Of a DNA stretch of 64,000 nt, positions 47,509-56,832 are shown piece by piece (the stretch's first letter is position 1; every line of letters begins with the position of its first letter). A program made the translations under genes and the position numbers. This DNA comes from an uncultured Clostridium sp. (GTDB taxonomy: Bacteria > Bacillota > Clostridia > Lachnospirales > Lachnospiraceae). The DNA lies in the NCBI GenBank assembly GCA_947253885.1, contig CAMYAO010000006.1, positions 54,770 through 118,769 of the forward strand, written 5' to 3'. The notes under the pieces are model-generated. The model did not search any database. It had not been told where the DNA came from and was given only the letters and a program-made list of their open reading frames with translations.

Positions 47509-47516
47509 TATTAGCG

Positions 47517-47545
47517 TTGACATCAAAATACAACAATGCTATAAT
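47517..47545 (+). promoter_or_regulatory. Promoter of the rplJL unit
   Basis: TTGACA (47517-47522), 17-base spacer, TATAAT (47540-47545): consensus. Confidence 0.88.
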
Positions 47546-47550
47546 AGCAA

Positions 47551-47680
47551 AGCAATTGCCGAAGACAGCAGGTGCCATATGGCATAATCAGAGAGCCTGC
47601 CGAGGGAATTTACAAGACGGGATTTTATCCTGTATGTAAAGACGATTTAAACCTCTCTGATATTCAGAGAGGTTTTTCTT
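47551..47680 (+). promoter_or_regulatory. L10 leader RNA with terminator/attenuator hairpin
   Basis: The leader contains CCGAAGACAGCAGGTG...CCTGCCGAGG, the kink-turn-bearing core of the L10 leader bound by the L10-L12 complex to autoregulate rplJL. It ends in a strong stem AACCTCTCTGA/TCAGAGAGGTT (47650-47674) with T5 before rplJ. Confidence 0.88.
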
Positions 47681-47734
47681 TGTAATCTCTCCTAAAGTCT
47701 GAGGAACAAAATAATAAAAGGAGGTATACGATTC

Positions 47735-48253
47735 GTGGCAAAAGTGGAACTGAAACAACCTATCGTACAGGAAATTTCTGAACAGATCGCAGGTGCACAG
47801 TCAGTAGTAGTAGTAGACCATAGAGGTTTAACTGTTGCAGAAGATACACAGTTGCGTAAAGAATTAAGAGAAGCCGGTGTTACTTATAAAGTTTATAAGA
47901 ACACATTAATGAATTTTGCATTTAAGGGAACTGAATTCGAGTCATTAACAGAGGTTTTAAAAGGACCTAGTGCTATTGCGGTATCAAAAGATGATGCAAC
48001 CGCTCCAGCTCGTATTCTTGCAAAATTTGCAAAAACAGCTCCTAAGCTTGAAATCAAAGCAGGCGTTGTAGATGGTGTATTCTATGATGTTGCCGGTGTT
48101 AATACACTTGCAAGCATTCCATCAAGAGAAGCACTTATTTCCAAATTACTTGGAAGCTTACAGTCACCAATTACCAACTTCGCTCGTGTTCTTAATCAGA
48201 TCGCAGAGCAGGGCGGTGAAGTAGCAGCAGAAGAACCGGCTGCTGAAGCATAA
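47735..48253 (+). CDS. rplJ: 50S ribosomal protein L10
   Basis: A 172-residue L10: AGAQSVVVVDHRGLTVAEDT, LRKELREAGVTYKVYKNTL; C-terminal helix that recruits L7/L12 dimers. GTG start after AAAAGGAGGTATACGATTC. Controlled by the L10 leader in front. Confidence 0.96.
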   Translation: MAKVELKQPIVQEISEQIAGAQSVVVVDHRGLTVAEDTQLRKELREAGVTYKVYKNTLMNFAFKGTEFESLTEVLKGPSAIAVSKDDATAPARILAKFAKTAPKLEIKAGVVDGVFYDVAGVNTLASIPSREALISKLLGSLQSPITNFARVLNQIAEQGGEVAAEEPAAEA

Positions 48254-48277
48254 TAAAAATAATTGGAGGAAAATAAA

Positions 48278-48655
48278 ATGGCAAAATTAACAACAGAAGA
48301 ATTTATTGAAGCTATCAAAGAATTAAGCGTTTTAGAATTAAATGATTTAGTAAAAGCATGTGAAGAAGAGTTCGGTGTATCTGCAGCAGCAGGTGTTGTA
48401 GTTGCAGCAGCAGGTGATGCAGGCGCAGCAGCGAGCGAAGAGAAAACAGAGTTTGATGTAGAGCTTACAGAAGTTGGACCAAACAAGGTTAAAGTTATCA
48501 AGGTAGTTCGTGAAGTAACCGGTCTTGGCTTAAAAGAGGCAAAAGAAGTAGTTGACGGAGCTCCTAAGGTATTAAAAGAAGGTGCTGATAAAGCGGAAGC
48601 CGAAGAAATCAAAGCTAAATTAGAAGAGTTAGAAGCAAAAGTAACATTAAAGTAA
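48278..48655 (+). CDS. rplL: 50S ribosomal protein L7/L12
   Basis: A 125-residue L12 with Ala-rich hinge (AAAGVVVAAAGDAGAAASEEK) and C-terminal domain KVKVIKVVREVTGLGLKEAK. ATG 48278 follows GGAGGAAAATAAA. Followed by a strong terminator, so unlike many Clostridia rpoB is not directly downstream. Confidence 0.97.
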   Translation: MAKLTTEEFIEAIKELSVLELNDLVKACEEEFGVSAAAGVVVAAAGDAGAAASEEKTEFDVELTEVGPNKVKVIKVVREVTGLGLKEAKEVVDGAPKVLKEGADKAEAEEIKAKLEELEAKVTLK

Positions 48656-48674
48656 AAATATAACTCCATAAGAG

Positions 48675-48713
48675 TCCCTTATACAGTGTTATGGCACTGT
48701 ATAAGGGATTTTT
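48675..48713 (+). terminator. Strong terminator after rplL
   Basis: TCCCTTATACAGTG (48675-48688) pairs perfectly with CACTGTATAAGGGA (48695-48708), followed by TTTTT. Confidence 0.95.
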
Positions 48714-48751
48714 GTTTTTAGGAATTTTACAGAAAATATAGAATAAGATAG

Positions 48752-49194
48752 ATTATGACTAGATTTGGGAAGAAACGATGGATTTTTAGCAGGTATGTAG
48801 CGGCTTTTGGAGTTTCGTTTTTGATTGCATTTATAACGGCTGTTATAAACTTTGCACTGGCTTACCTGTTTTTTTCAAAAGGAATAGACTTTTTTGCAAT
48901 GCAGCAACATAGGGACGAAGAGGAAGGCTTTATGCGGTTTATGCTTTTTCATCCTTATGCAACACAGTGGATTTATACACTGATTTTTTTCGGTTCTGGC
49001 GGGATTGTCCGGTGATATTATTTACATGGTTTTTGTTTGTCAATTGGAGAGACTACTCTATAGTGAAATGCATGAACTCCTTCAATACATGGAATCTGTC
49101 GGAGATTATCAATCCGGGAGTTGCCTATCTGGGAATTACAATTGCAGTGGCACTAGTCGGGTTTATCTGCAGAAGTATTGCAGATGAATTCTAG
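48752..49194 (+). pseudogene. Broken copy of the ABC permease at 49878
   Basis: Reads FGKKRWIFSRYVAAFGVSF and MQQHRDEEEGFMRFMLFHPYATQWIYTLIFF, nearly identical to the middle of the intact permease (SRYGSSFLLSF, MQQHREEEEGFMRFMLYHPYATQWIYTLIFS). Near 48990-49015 the frame changes and several residues are lost, then WFLFVNWRDYSI and the end up to ADEF continue. The first half of the protein is absent. A duplicated, decaying relic next to its parent. Confidence 0.85.
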
Positions 49195-49309
49195 AAGTAT
49201 TTTTTCGTGGGTTTATGAGATGAGACGTTATGAATTTCGGATAGGAAATGGAAGGAGGGATTTGCAGATCTGAATTATTAATTAGAAGTAATTGCATGAA
49301 AATAAATGC

Positions 49310-49339
49310 TTTACAGTAAGAAAAATGGAATAGTATAAT
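49310..49339 (+). promoter_or_regulatory. Promoter of the secreted-protein/ABC operon
   Basis: TTTACA (49310-49315), 18-base spacer, TATAAT (49334-49339). Confidence 0.6.
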
Positions 49340-49384
49340 AAAGCATATAATAATAGTATGATTTCTACGAGAGGAGAGGTAATC

Positions 49385-49820
49385 ATGAAAAAAAAGATTA
49401 GCAACAATGATTTTGGCAGGGGCTGTTTTATTGGGGTGTCAGCCAACAACGATGGCTTTTGCAAAGTACCAGACATACGGATTTCATATCGCAATTCCGA
49501 CTCATCAGGAAAATGGAAGAGAGGATATTGGTCGCTATAGAGGAGATGTAGGTGCTAAGAATTTGTGGGGAGTAAATATGATAAGGTCAACTGAAAAAAC
49601 ACAGCCTCATACAGCAACGGATTTTTGGCTTGAGTTATTGTCTGGTGTAAATGTTTCGCCGTCTGTACGAGCAGTATCGGGCAGAAGTTGGTATACGCAA
49701 GTAGCCTTTTCAACTGCTACTAGAAAAAAAGTATACCTTACAGCTGAAGACAATACTAATAATGCAAATGGATATATTGTTTCCGGTCGTTGGTTACCGA
49801 GGGGAGCAAAAGGACTTTAA
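49385..49820 (+). pseudogene. Small secreted protein (DUF2712-like), frameshift in an A8 tract behind the ATG
   Basis: Ribosome site GAGAGGAGAGGTAATC and ATG at 49385 are followed by A8 (49388-49395). In the annotated frame the product is a 51-residue nonsense peptide. With one A fewer (or two more) the same start gives MKKRLATMILAGAVLLG, a clean signal peptide continuing into the long frame ending at 49820 (YQTYGFHIAIPTHQ...VSGRWLPRGAKGL), about 143 residues. The mature part has the size and closing VSGRW pattern of the DUF2712 family. Truly dead, phase-variable, or rescued by polymerase slippage are all possible. The ABC genes follow. Confidence 0.6.
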
Positions 49821-49877
49821 TAATCATCTGGAAATAGAGATGCTTAAGCATCTCTATTTCCATTGAGGGGGATTGTA

Positions 49878-50696
49878 ATGTTTAAGAAAGAATTGACACA
49901 GGTAATAAAAAGGTATCGTTTTTGGTTGGTGTTTTTATTTTTTTTGAGTTTGATGATTGTGGATATTGTGTTGGTATATCGATATCAATTTCCAGGCGGG
50001 GAGTTTATTAATGAATATAAAAAGGGGGATCCGGATATACTTAATTATATATTACATCCGGCAGCGGCTTCCTTTTTTGCAGCAGCTTCCAGAAATCGAA
50101 TTGCCCAGTTGAGTCTTCAATGGATATTTCCATTGTTTTTTACTTTTTTAATAGGAGATGCTTATATTTATGAGAAAAAGAATGGGTATATTCGACAGAT
50201 TTTATCTCGATACAGTAAGCGTAAGTGGATATTAAGTCGATATGGAAGTTCATTTTTGCTGTCTTTTTTAGTGGTATTTATTACAACCTGCATCAATTTT
50301 CTTTTGGCATATATTCTGTTTTCAAAAGGGCTTAGTTTCTTTTCTATGCAGCAGCACAGAGAAGAGGAAGAAGGCTTTATGAGATTTATGCTTTATCATC
50401 CATATGCGACACAATGGATTTACACATTGATATTTTCCCTTCTTGCCGGATTGTCGGGGATTCTGTCATCGGCAATTTCCTATATTGTTCCGAAATTATA
50501 TGTGGTATATCCGATTATGCTATTTGTATGGTTTGCGTTGATTAATTGGAGTGAATATCCGATTCTCGCATTGACACAGTCGTATAATACATGGGAGATA
50601 AAGAAGCTTTTGGTTCCGGGCATTACCTATTTACTTATAACCGTTGTTTTTGCTCTGATAGGGTATCTGTACAGAGGTAGAGTGGATGAATTGTAA
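49878..50696 (+). CDS. ABC-2-type permease 1
   Basis: A 272-residue membrane protein with about six spans. The cytoplasmic loop EKKNGYIRQILSRYSKRKWIL and the external loop MQQHREEEEGFMRFM are notable. Start at ATG 49878 after GAGGGGGATTGTA. It overlaps the next gene by 11 bases. Together with the two following permeases and the ATPase it forms a small exporter or immunity transporter. Intact parent of the 48752 relic. Confidence 0.8.
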   Translation: MFKKELTQVIKRYRFWLVFLFFLSLMIVDIVLVYRYQFPGGEFINEYKKGDPDILNYILHPAAASFFAAASRNRIAQLSLQWIFPLFFTFLIGDAYIYEKKNGYIRQILSRYSKRKWILSRYGSSFLLSFLVVFITTCINFLLAYILFSKGLSFFSMQQHREEEEGFMRFMLYHPYATQWIYTLIFSLLAGLSGILSSAISYIVPKLYVVYPIMLFVWFALINWSEYPILALTQSYNTWEIKKLLVPGITYLLITVVFALIGYLYRGRVDEL

Positions 50697-51402
50697 GCGA
50701 AGAACACTTAGTTTGGTGTTTGTCGGTATAGCCTATACGGTTTGGTGGTATGTTTCGGTATCACAAAACATATCAAATGCAAGGGTCAGAGGGATAGAAC
50801 CGATTGCCTATTATATGACAACGGCAATCGGAGTCAATTACATGAAAGCACAAGCTTTGTTCGTGGCATTTTATGGAGTGCTTCGGTATATATGGGATCA
50901 GGATTACACGACTCTTGTTATTAGCAGAATGAGTAGAAAGCGATATACGTTGTATATAGTGCGAGATGTATTGGTGTCCGCAATATTGTATGCCGGTTGT
51001 ATGATTGTGATTCAGGGTGTATTGGCGTATTGGACACAACCGGTGTCTTATCTGAATCAATACCAATATGGGACATCGTTATTACAGCTTTTCTTTGTTT
51101 TGATACTGTTTTATTTTTTCTTTGGAATGTTATACGAGGTTCTGTCGATTTTGGTAAATCAACAAATAGTATCGTTCTTCTTTTATTTTATGATTGGAGT
51201 GGCGATGATATTTCCTGCGTTGTACCGGTTTCAACCTACGGCATATTTGATGCTCGACATTATTCAAACCGGAATACGGGAAATAAATATATCAAAATTT
51301 CGACTTTGTATAGGAATTCATCTATGCTGGAGTGTAGTAGGAATAATTGTTTTGTATTGTCTGATAAGAAGAAAAGATTTTTTGGAGAGAATTAGAGGAT
51401 GA
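50686..51402 (+). CDS. ABC-2-type permease 2
   Basis: A 238-residue, six-span membrane protein (TLSLVFVGIAYTVWWYV at the start; ISRMSRKRYTLYIVRD loop). The charged loop resembles that of permease 1 (ISR-M-S-R-K-R-Y), which points to a common origin. Overlaps its neighbours on both sides (stop TGA inside ATGA at 51399-51402). Family-level assignment only. Confidence 0.72.
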   Translation: MNCKRRTLSLVFVGIAYTVWWYVSVSQNISNARVRGIEPIAYYMTTAIGVNYMKAQALFVAFYGVLRYIWDQDYTTLVISRMSRKRYTLYIVRDVLVSAILYAGCMIVIQGVLAYWTQPVSYLNQYQYGTSLLQLFFVLILFYFFFGMLYEVLSILVNQQIVSFFFYFMIGVAMIFPALYRFQPTAYLMLDIIQTGIREINISKFRLCIGIHLCWSVVGIIVLYCLIRRKDFLERIRG

Positions 51403-52109
51403 AGTCGGATGGGATTCGCAGACTGATAATTGCAGAGGGATTTCTTCTTTTATATGTGTCTTTTGTAGGGCGATATTGGGGATACGGAAATCTGAATTAT
51501 CTGTCTAACGGAATTTCGTACAAGATAGAAAATTTTGTTTGGTATGCCATTCCGATTTTGCCGGTAATCAATCTGCTTCTTTATTCCTATAAGAAAACAG
51601 AGAGTCAGTGGCTGACAGGCAAGGTATATTATCTGACAAGGCGAAAATCCAGACTGCGTCTGGTAACCGGTCTGTTGTGGAACAGAGCGATTGCAGTTAT
51701 CGTATTGGAATGGATGCGATGGGGAACTTTTTATGTCGTTTCTTTTATAAAGAAGGAAACAATTCGGGTAGATGAGATTCATGTTATTTTAAAAATTGAG
51801 AGTATGTATCTTTTGTTGCTGTATATTGTCGCTTTGATTGTACTGTTGTTGGAATGTTTGATAGGGGAAGAAATCGGAATCGTGACAGCTGTCTTTTTGT
51901 ACCAATTGGGAATCGGTCTGGACGATCAGATTGCTTTTAGAACACAAATATTCAAACCGTGTGACTATGGATATTCTGCTTGGTGTATGGGGGCAAGATG
52001 GGGAAATGAAATGATTCCGTGGACTCGAAACATGTCAATATATATAAGTATAATTATTGTGTTGATAGCCGGGGTTATATTTGCATATAGAAGAAAAGAT
52101 TTTGTTTAG
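51399..52109 (+). CDS. ABC-2-type permease 3
   Basis: A 236-residue membrane protein of about six spans (IAEGFLLLYVSFVGRYWGY; KVYYLTRRKSRLRLVTGL loop). Coupled to the previous gene by ATGA overlap. No family name is certain; the operon position makes it the third membrane subunit of the transporter. Confidence 0.68.
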   Translation: MKSDGIRRLIIAEGFLLLYVSFVGRYWGYGNLNYLSNGISYKIENFVWYAIPILPVINLLLYSYKKTESQWLTGKVYYLTRRKSRLRLVTGLLWNRAIAVIVLEWMRWGTFYVVSFIKKETIRVDEIHVILKIESMYLLLLYIVALIVLLLECLIGEEIGIVTAVFLYQLGIGLDDQIAFRTQIFKPCDYGYSAWCMGARWGNEMIPWTRNMSIYISIIIVLIAGVIFAYRRKDFV

Positions 52110-52120
52110 GAGAAATGATA

Positions 52121-52765
52121 ATGGGTGTAATTGAAATTAACAATCTGAGTAAGGTAATTCGAAAAAAAGAAGTATTAAAAGAAATCTCTTTTTCTTTTGA
52201 GGAAAAGAAGATATATGGAATATGGGGGCGTAATGCTTCCGGAAAGACTATGCTTTTGCGTGCGATAGCGGGATTGATTCGACCGACGAAGGGAGAAGTC
52301 TTGCTTCAGGGTAAACGGATTCATAAAGATATGAGTTTTCCGGAAGGCGTCGGACTGATTATTGAAAATTGTGGAATGCTTTCAGATCTTACCGGATATG
52401 AAAACTTGAGATTACTCGCAAAGATTAAAAAAGTTGCGACAAAGGAGGATATCCGATCCGCTTTGGAAAGAGTAGGATTAGACCCGGATGACAAAAGACG
52501 TATAAGAGCTTATTCTCTGGGTATGAAACAAAAATTGGCAATAGCACAGGCAATTTTTGAAAAACCGAACATTTTGCTTTTAGATGAACCTACCAATGCA
52601 TTGGATGAAGAAAGTATAAAGCAGATTCGGAATCTTCTATTGGAAGAGAAGGAACGCGGCTGTACCATTTTGGTAGCAAGTCATAATAAAGAGGACATTG
52701 AGTTTTTGTCAGACGAAGTATTATTGATGTCGGACGGAAGGTTGAGTAGAAAGGAAACTGAATAA
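52121..52765 (+). CDS. ABC transporter ATP-binding protein
   Basis: A 214-residue ATPase: Walker A GRNASGKTM, D-loop region LLLDEPTNALDEE, and a signature written as YSLGMKQKLAIA (LSGGQ class degenerated to SLGMKQ, common in ABC-2 exporters). H-loop VASHNKED. ATG 52121 is eight bases after AGGAG; the upstream ATG 52115 is too close. Drives the three-permease transporter. Confidence 0.88.
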   Translation: MGVIEINNLSKVIRKKEVLKEISFSFEEKKIYGIWGRNASGKTMLLRAIAGLIRPTKGEVLLQGKRIHKDMSFPEGVGLIIENCGMLSDLTGYENLRLLAKIKKVATKEDIRSALERVGLDPDDKRRIRAYSLGMKQKLAIAQAIFEKPNILLLDEPTNALDEESIKQIRNLLLEEKERGCTILVASHNKEDIEFLSDEVLLMSDGRLSRKETE

Positions 52766-52839
52766 GATATCATAAACGGCTTTGGAATGCCCGGTTGTAG
52801 GGTAATTTTGAAGCTGTTTTAAATTATAAGAAAAAAGTA

Positions 52840-52869
52840 TTGACTTTTCTCTTGACAAAATGATAATAT
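52840..52869 (+). promoter_or_regulatory. Promoter of rpoB
   Basis: TTGACT (52840-52845), 18-base spacer, TAATAT (52864-52869). A short GGCAC/TGCC hairpin with T6 (52896-52916) follows, possibly a weak attenuator. Confidence 0.5.
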
Positions 52870-52963
52870 GTAAGTTGCACTATTGTGGCTAAGAAGGCAC
52901 TTTTATGCCCTTTTTTAGGAAATTAAAGTGACGTCAATAAACATATAATAAACGAGAGGTGAA

Positions 52964-55900
52964 ATGTCGATGGAGAAAAACAGGATACGTCCGGTAATTA
53001 ACGGAGATAGCATGCGTATGAGTTATTCTAGACAAAAAGAGGTATTGGAAATGCCGAATTTGATCGAGGTTCAAAAAGACTCTTATAAGTGGTTTTTGAA
53101 CGCAGGTCTTAGAGAAGTATTTGATGATATCTCTCCTATCAGTGACTATGCTGGTAAGTTCAGTCTGGAATTTACAGACTTTACACTATGTACCGATGAT
53201 GTTAAATATTCGATACAAGAGTGCAAAGGCAGAGATACTACATATGCGGCACCGCTGAAGGTAAAGGTCAGACTTTACAATCGTGAAGCAGATGAAATAA
53301 ATGAACATGAAATCTTCATTGGCGATTTGCCTCTGATGACAGAAACCGGTACTTTCGTTATAAATGGAGCGGAGCGTGTAATTGTAAGTCAGTTGGTACG
53401 TTCTCCGGGTATTTATTATGGTCTGGCACATGATAAGATCGGAAAAGAATTGTTTTCCAGTACAGTGATTCCGAACAGAGGGGCATGGTTGGAGTATGAA
53501 ACAGACTCCAATGATGTATTTTATGTTCGCGTAGATCGTACACGAAAAGTACCGATCACCGTATTGATCCGTGCATTAGGTTATGGAACCAATCAGGAAA
53601 TTTTGGATCTTTTTGGAGAAGAGCCGAAATTGATCGCAAGTTTCGGAAAAGACGTTGCAACAAATTATCAGGAAGGTTTGTTGGAACTATATAAGAAAAT
53701 CCGTCCGGGTGAACCTCTTTCGGTCGAAAGTGCGGAAAGCCTCATTATGTCTATGTTTTTTGATCCGAGACGTTATGATCTGGCAAAAGTCGGACGTTAT
53801 AAATTTAATAAAAAATTGCAGTTGCGTAATCGTATTGCAGGTCAGATATTGGCAGAAGATGTGGTAGACGTATCTACAGGAGAGATTCTTGCCGAAGTCG
53901 GAACTGTAGTTTCTCGTGAATTGGCAGATAAAATTCAGAATGCGGCAGTTCCTTTTGTGTGGATTCAGGGAGAAGAGCGTAATATTAAAGTTCTTTCCAG
54001 CATGATGGTAGATATTACGAATTTCGTAGATGTCGATCCTGTCGAAGTGGGTGTTACAGAACTGGTATATTATCCGGTGTTAGCTCAGATTTTAGAAGAA
54101 CATACAGATATAGAAGAGATAAAAGCGGCAATTAAACGTGATATTCACGATCTGATTCCGAAACATATTACAAAAGAAGATATTTTGGCTTCGATCAACT
54201 ATAATATGCATCTGGAATATGACCTTGGCAATACCGATGATATCGACCATTTGGGCAATCGTCGTATTCGTGCAGTCGGAGAATTGCTGCAAAATCAGTA
54301 TCGTATCGGATTATCCCGTTTGGAGAGAGTGGTTCGTGAGCGTATGACAACGCAAGATCCGGATCAGATCAGTCCGCAGAGTCTGATTAATATTAAACCG
54401 GTGACTGCAGCGGTAAAAGAGTTCTTCGGATCTTCTCAGCTGTCACAGTTTATGGATCAGAACAACCCGTTGGGTGAACTGACTCATAAGCGCCGTTTAT
54501 CTGCACTGGGACCCGGCGGTCTGTCAAGAGATAGAGCGGGATTTGAGGTTCGAGATATTCACTACAGTCATTACGGACGTATGTGCCCGGTTGAGACTCC
54601 GGAAGGTCCGAATATCGGACTGATTAACTCTTTGGCATCTTATGCAAGAATTAACGAATATGGTTTTATTGAGGCACCATACCGTGTGATTGACAAGACG
54701 GATGCGGAAGATCCTCGTGTAACAGAGCAGGTGGTTTATATGACTGCAGATGAAGAGGATAACTATCATGTCGCACAGGCGAATGAGCCATTGGATGAGA
54801 ACGGTCATTTTACTCGTCGTATGGTTTCCGGACGTTTTCGTGCCGAGACACAGGAATATGAAAAAACCATGTTTGAATACATGGACGTATCTCCTCGAAT
54901 GGTATTTTCCGTGGCGACCGCATTGATTCCGTTTTTAGCAAATGACGATGCGAACCGTGCACTGATGGGTGCCAACATGCAGCGTCAGGCGGTACCTCTG
55001 CTTCAGACAGAAGCTCCGGTTGTAGGAACCGGTATGGAGGCAAAAACGGCAGTGGATTCTGGAGTTTGTGTTGTTGCAAAAAGAGCAGGTGTGATAGAGC
55101 GTGCCAGCTCGACAGAAATTATTATTAAATATGATGAAGACGGCAGTCGTGAAACCTTTAAGCTGACAAAGTTCGCTCGAAGCAATCAGTCCAACTGCTA
55201 TAATCAGAGACCGATTGTATTTAAGGGTGATCATGTATCCGCAGGACAGGTAATAGCAGATGGCTCGTCCACCTCAAACGGAGAACTGGCTCTTGGCAAA
55301 AATCCGCTGATCGGATTTATGACATGGGAAGGTTACAACTACGAGGATGCAGTTTTATTAAGTGAACGACTGGTACAGGATGATGTATATACTTCTATTC
55401 ATATTGAAGAATATGAAGCACAGGCTCGTGATACAAAACTAGGACCGGAAGAGATTACCAGAGATGTACCGGGAGCAGGTGATGACGCCTTAAAAGATCT
55501 GGATGAACGCGGAATTATCCGTGTCGGAGCAGAGGTGCGTGCAGGAGATGTGCTGGTAGGAAAGGTAACGCCGAAAGGAGAGACCGAACTGACAGCAGAA
55601 GAGCGTTTGCTTCGTGCAATTTTCGGAGAAAAAGCGCGTGAGGTACGTGATACCTCTTTGAAATTGCCTCATGGTGCCTATGGTATCGTGGTAGATGCAA
55701 AGGTGTTCAGCAGAGAAAACGGAGATGAACTTCCACCGGGAGTTAATCAGGCGGTACGTATTTACATTGCACAGAAGAGAAAGATTTCCGTCGGTGATAA
55801 AATGGCGGGTCGTCACGGTAATAAGGGTGTTGTTTCCCGTGTATTGCCGGTAGAGGATATGCCGTATTTGCCAAATGGTCGTCCTTTGGATATCGTATTA

Positions 55901-56815
55901 AACCCGTTGGGTGTACCTTCACGTATGAATATCGGTCAGGTGCTGGAGATTCATCTTTCACTGGCTGCAAAAGCATTGGGATTTAATGTGGCTACACCGG
56001 TGTTTGACGGAGCGAAAGAGTCTGACATCATGGATACATTAGATCTGGCAAATGATTATGTAAATCTTTCATGGGAAGAGTTTGAGGCAAAACACGGCGA
56101 AGAGCTATTGCCGGAAGTACTTCAGTATTTGTCGGATAATCGTGCGCACAGAGAATTGTGGAAGGGTGTACCGATCTCAAGAGACGGAAAAGTCAGATTA
56201 AGAGACGGACGTACAGGTGAGTTCTTTGACAGCCCTGTAACAATCGGCCACATGCATTATCTGAAACTTCATCATCTGGTTGATGATAAGATCCATGCGC
56301 GTTCGACCGGTCCTTACTCGCTTGTTACACAGCAGCCTCTCGGAGGTAAGGCGCAGTTCGGTGGACAGCGTTTCGGTGAGATGGAAGTTTGGGCTTTGGA
56401 AGCATATGGTGCTTCTTATACATTACAGGAAATTCTGACAATGAAATCCGATGATGTAATCGGACGTGTGAAAACATATGAAGCGATCATCAAAGGTGAG
56501 AATATTCCTGAACCGGGAATTCCGGAGTCCTTTAAGGTATTATTAAAAGAATTACAGTCACTCGGTTTGGATGTAACCCTTGAGGATGAAACAGGAGAAG
56601 AAGTACATCTGCTGGAAACCAGTGAATACGGAAATACAGATTTGAATTCCATTATTTCAGGAGACCGCAATTATCAGGATAAAGAGAAAGAAAAGGAATC
56701 TTTGGGAGCAATGGGATATACCACTCAAGAATTTAACTCTGAGGGAGAATTAGTAGCGTCTGAAGAGGAAGATCTGCAGGAAGACGCGGAAGATACTATG
56801 GACGAAGAGCTGTAA
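52964..56815 (+). CDS. rpoB: RNA polymerase beta subunit
   Basis: A full-length beta subunit (1283 residues): SYSRQKEVLEMPNLIEVQKDSY near the start, the rifampicin region FFGSSQLSQFMDQNNPLGELTHKRRLSALGPGG (split here around wild-type residues SQ, D, H and R), GRHGNKGV and the C-terminal GGQRFGEMEVWALEAYGA. Start ATG 52964 or 52970 (ATGTCGATG). It should follow rplL directly but a 4.2 kb ABC locus lies between. rpoC follows 17 bases on. Confidence 0.98.
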   Translation: MSMEKNRIRPVINGDSMRMSYSRQKEVLEMPNLIEVQKDSYKWFLNAGLREVFDDISPISDYAGKFSLEFTDFTLCTDDVKYSIQECKGRDTTYAAPLKVKVRLYNREADEINEHEIFIGDLPLMTETGTFVINGAERVIVSQLVRSPGIYYGLAHDKIGKELFSSTVIPNRGAWLEYETDSNDVFYVRVDRTRKVPITVLIRALGYGTNQEILDLFGEEPKLIASFGKDVATNYQEGLLELYKKIRPGEPLSVESAESLIMSMFFDPRRYDLAKVGRYKFNKKLQLRNRIAGQILAEDVVDVSTGEILAEVGTVVSRELADKIQNAAVPFVWIQGEERNIKVLSSMMVDITNFVDVDPVEVGVTELVYYPVLAQILEEHTDIEEIKAAIKRDIHDLIPKHITKEDILASINYNMHLEYDLGNTDDIDHLGNRRIRAVGELLQNQYRIGLSRLERVVRERMTTQDPDQISPQSLINIKPVTAAVKEFFGSSQLSQFMDQNNPLGELTHKRRLSALGPGGLSRDRAGFEVRDIHYSHYGRMCPVETPEGPNIGLINSLASYARINEYGFIEAPYRVIDKTDAEDPRVTEQVVYMTADEEDNYHVAQANEPLDENGHFTRRMVSGRFRAETQEYEKTMFEYMDVSPRMVFSVATALIPFLANDDANRALMGANMQRQAVPLLQTEAPVVGTGMEAKTAVDSGVCVVAKRAGVIERASSTEIIIKYDEDGSRETFKLTKFARSNQSNCYNQRPIVFKGDHVSAGQVIADGSSTSNGELALGKNPLIGFMTWEGYNYEDAVLLSERLVQDDVYTSIHIEEYEAQARDTKLGPEEITRDVPGAGDDALKDLDERGIIRVGAEVRAGDVLVGKVTPKGETELTAEERLLRAIFGEKAREVRDTSLKLPHGAYGIVVDAKVFSRENGDELPPGVNQAVRIYIAQKRKISVGDKMAGRHGNKGVVSRVLPVEDMPYLPNGRPLDIVLNPLGVPSRMNIGQVLEIHLSLAAKALGFNVATPVFDGAKESDIMDTLDLANDYVNLSWEEFEAKHGEELLPEVLQYLSDNRAHRELWKGVPISRDGKVRLRDGRTGEFFDSPVTIGHMHYLKLHHLVDDKIHARSTGPYSLVTQQPLGGKAQFGGQRFGEMEVWALEAYGASYTLQEILTMKSDDVIGRVKTYEAIIKGENIPEPGIPESFKVLLKELQSLGLDVTLEDETGEEVHLLETSEYGNTDLNSIISGDRNYQDKEKEKESLGAMGYTTQEFNSEGELVASEEEDLQEDAEDTMDEEL

Positions 56816-56832
56816 AGGAGGGAAGGTAACAT

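Noticed and set aside
48196..48669. Long minus-strand open frame across rplJ-rplL
   Set aside because: It is the shadow of highly biased ribosomal protein codons, with no ribosome site or family resemblance; the same holds for the minus-strand frames inside the NRPS, rpoB, rpoC and hcp.
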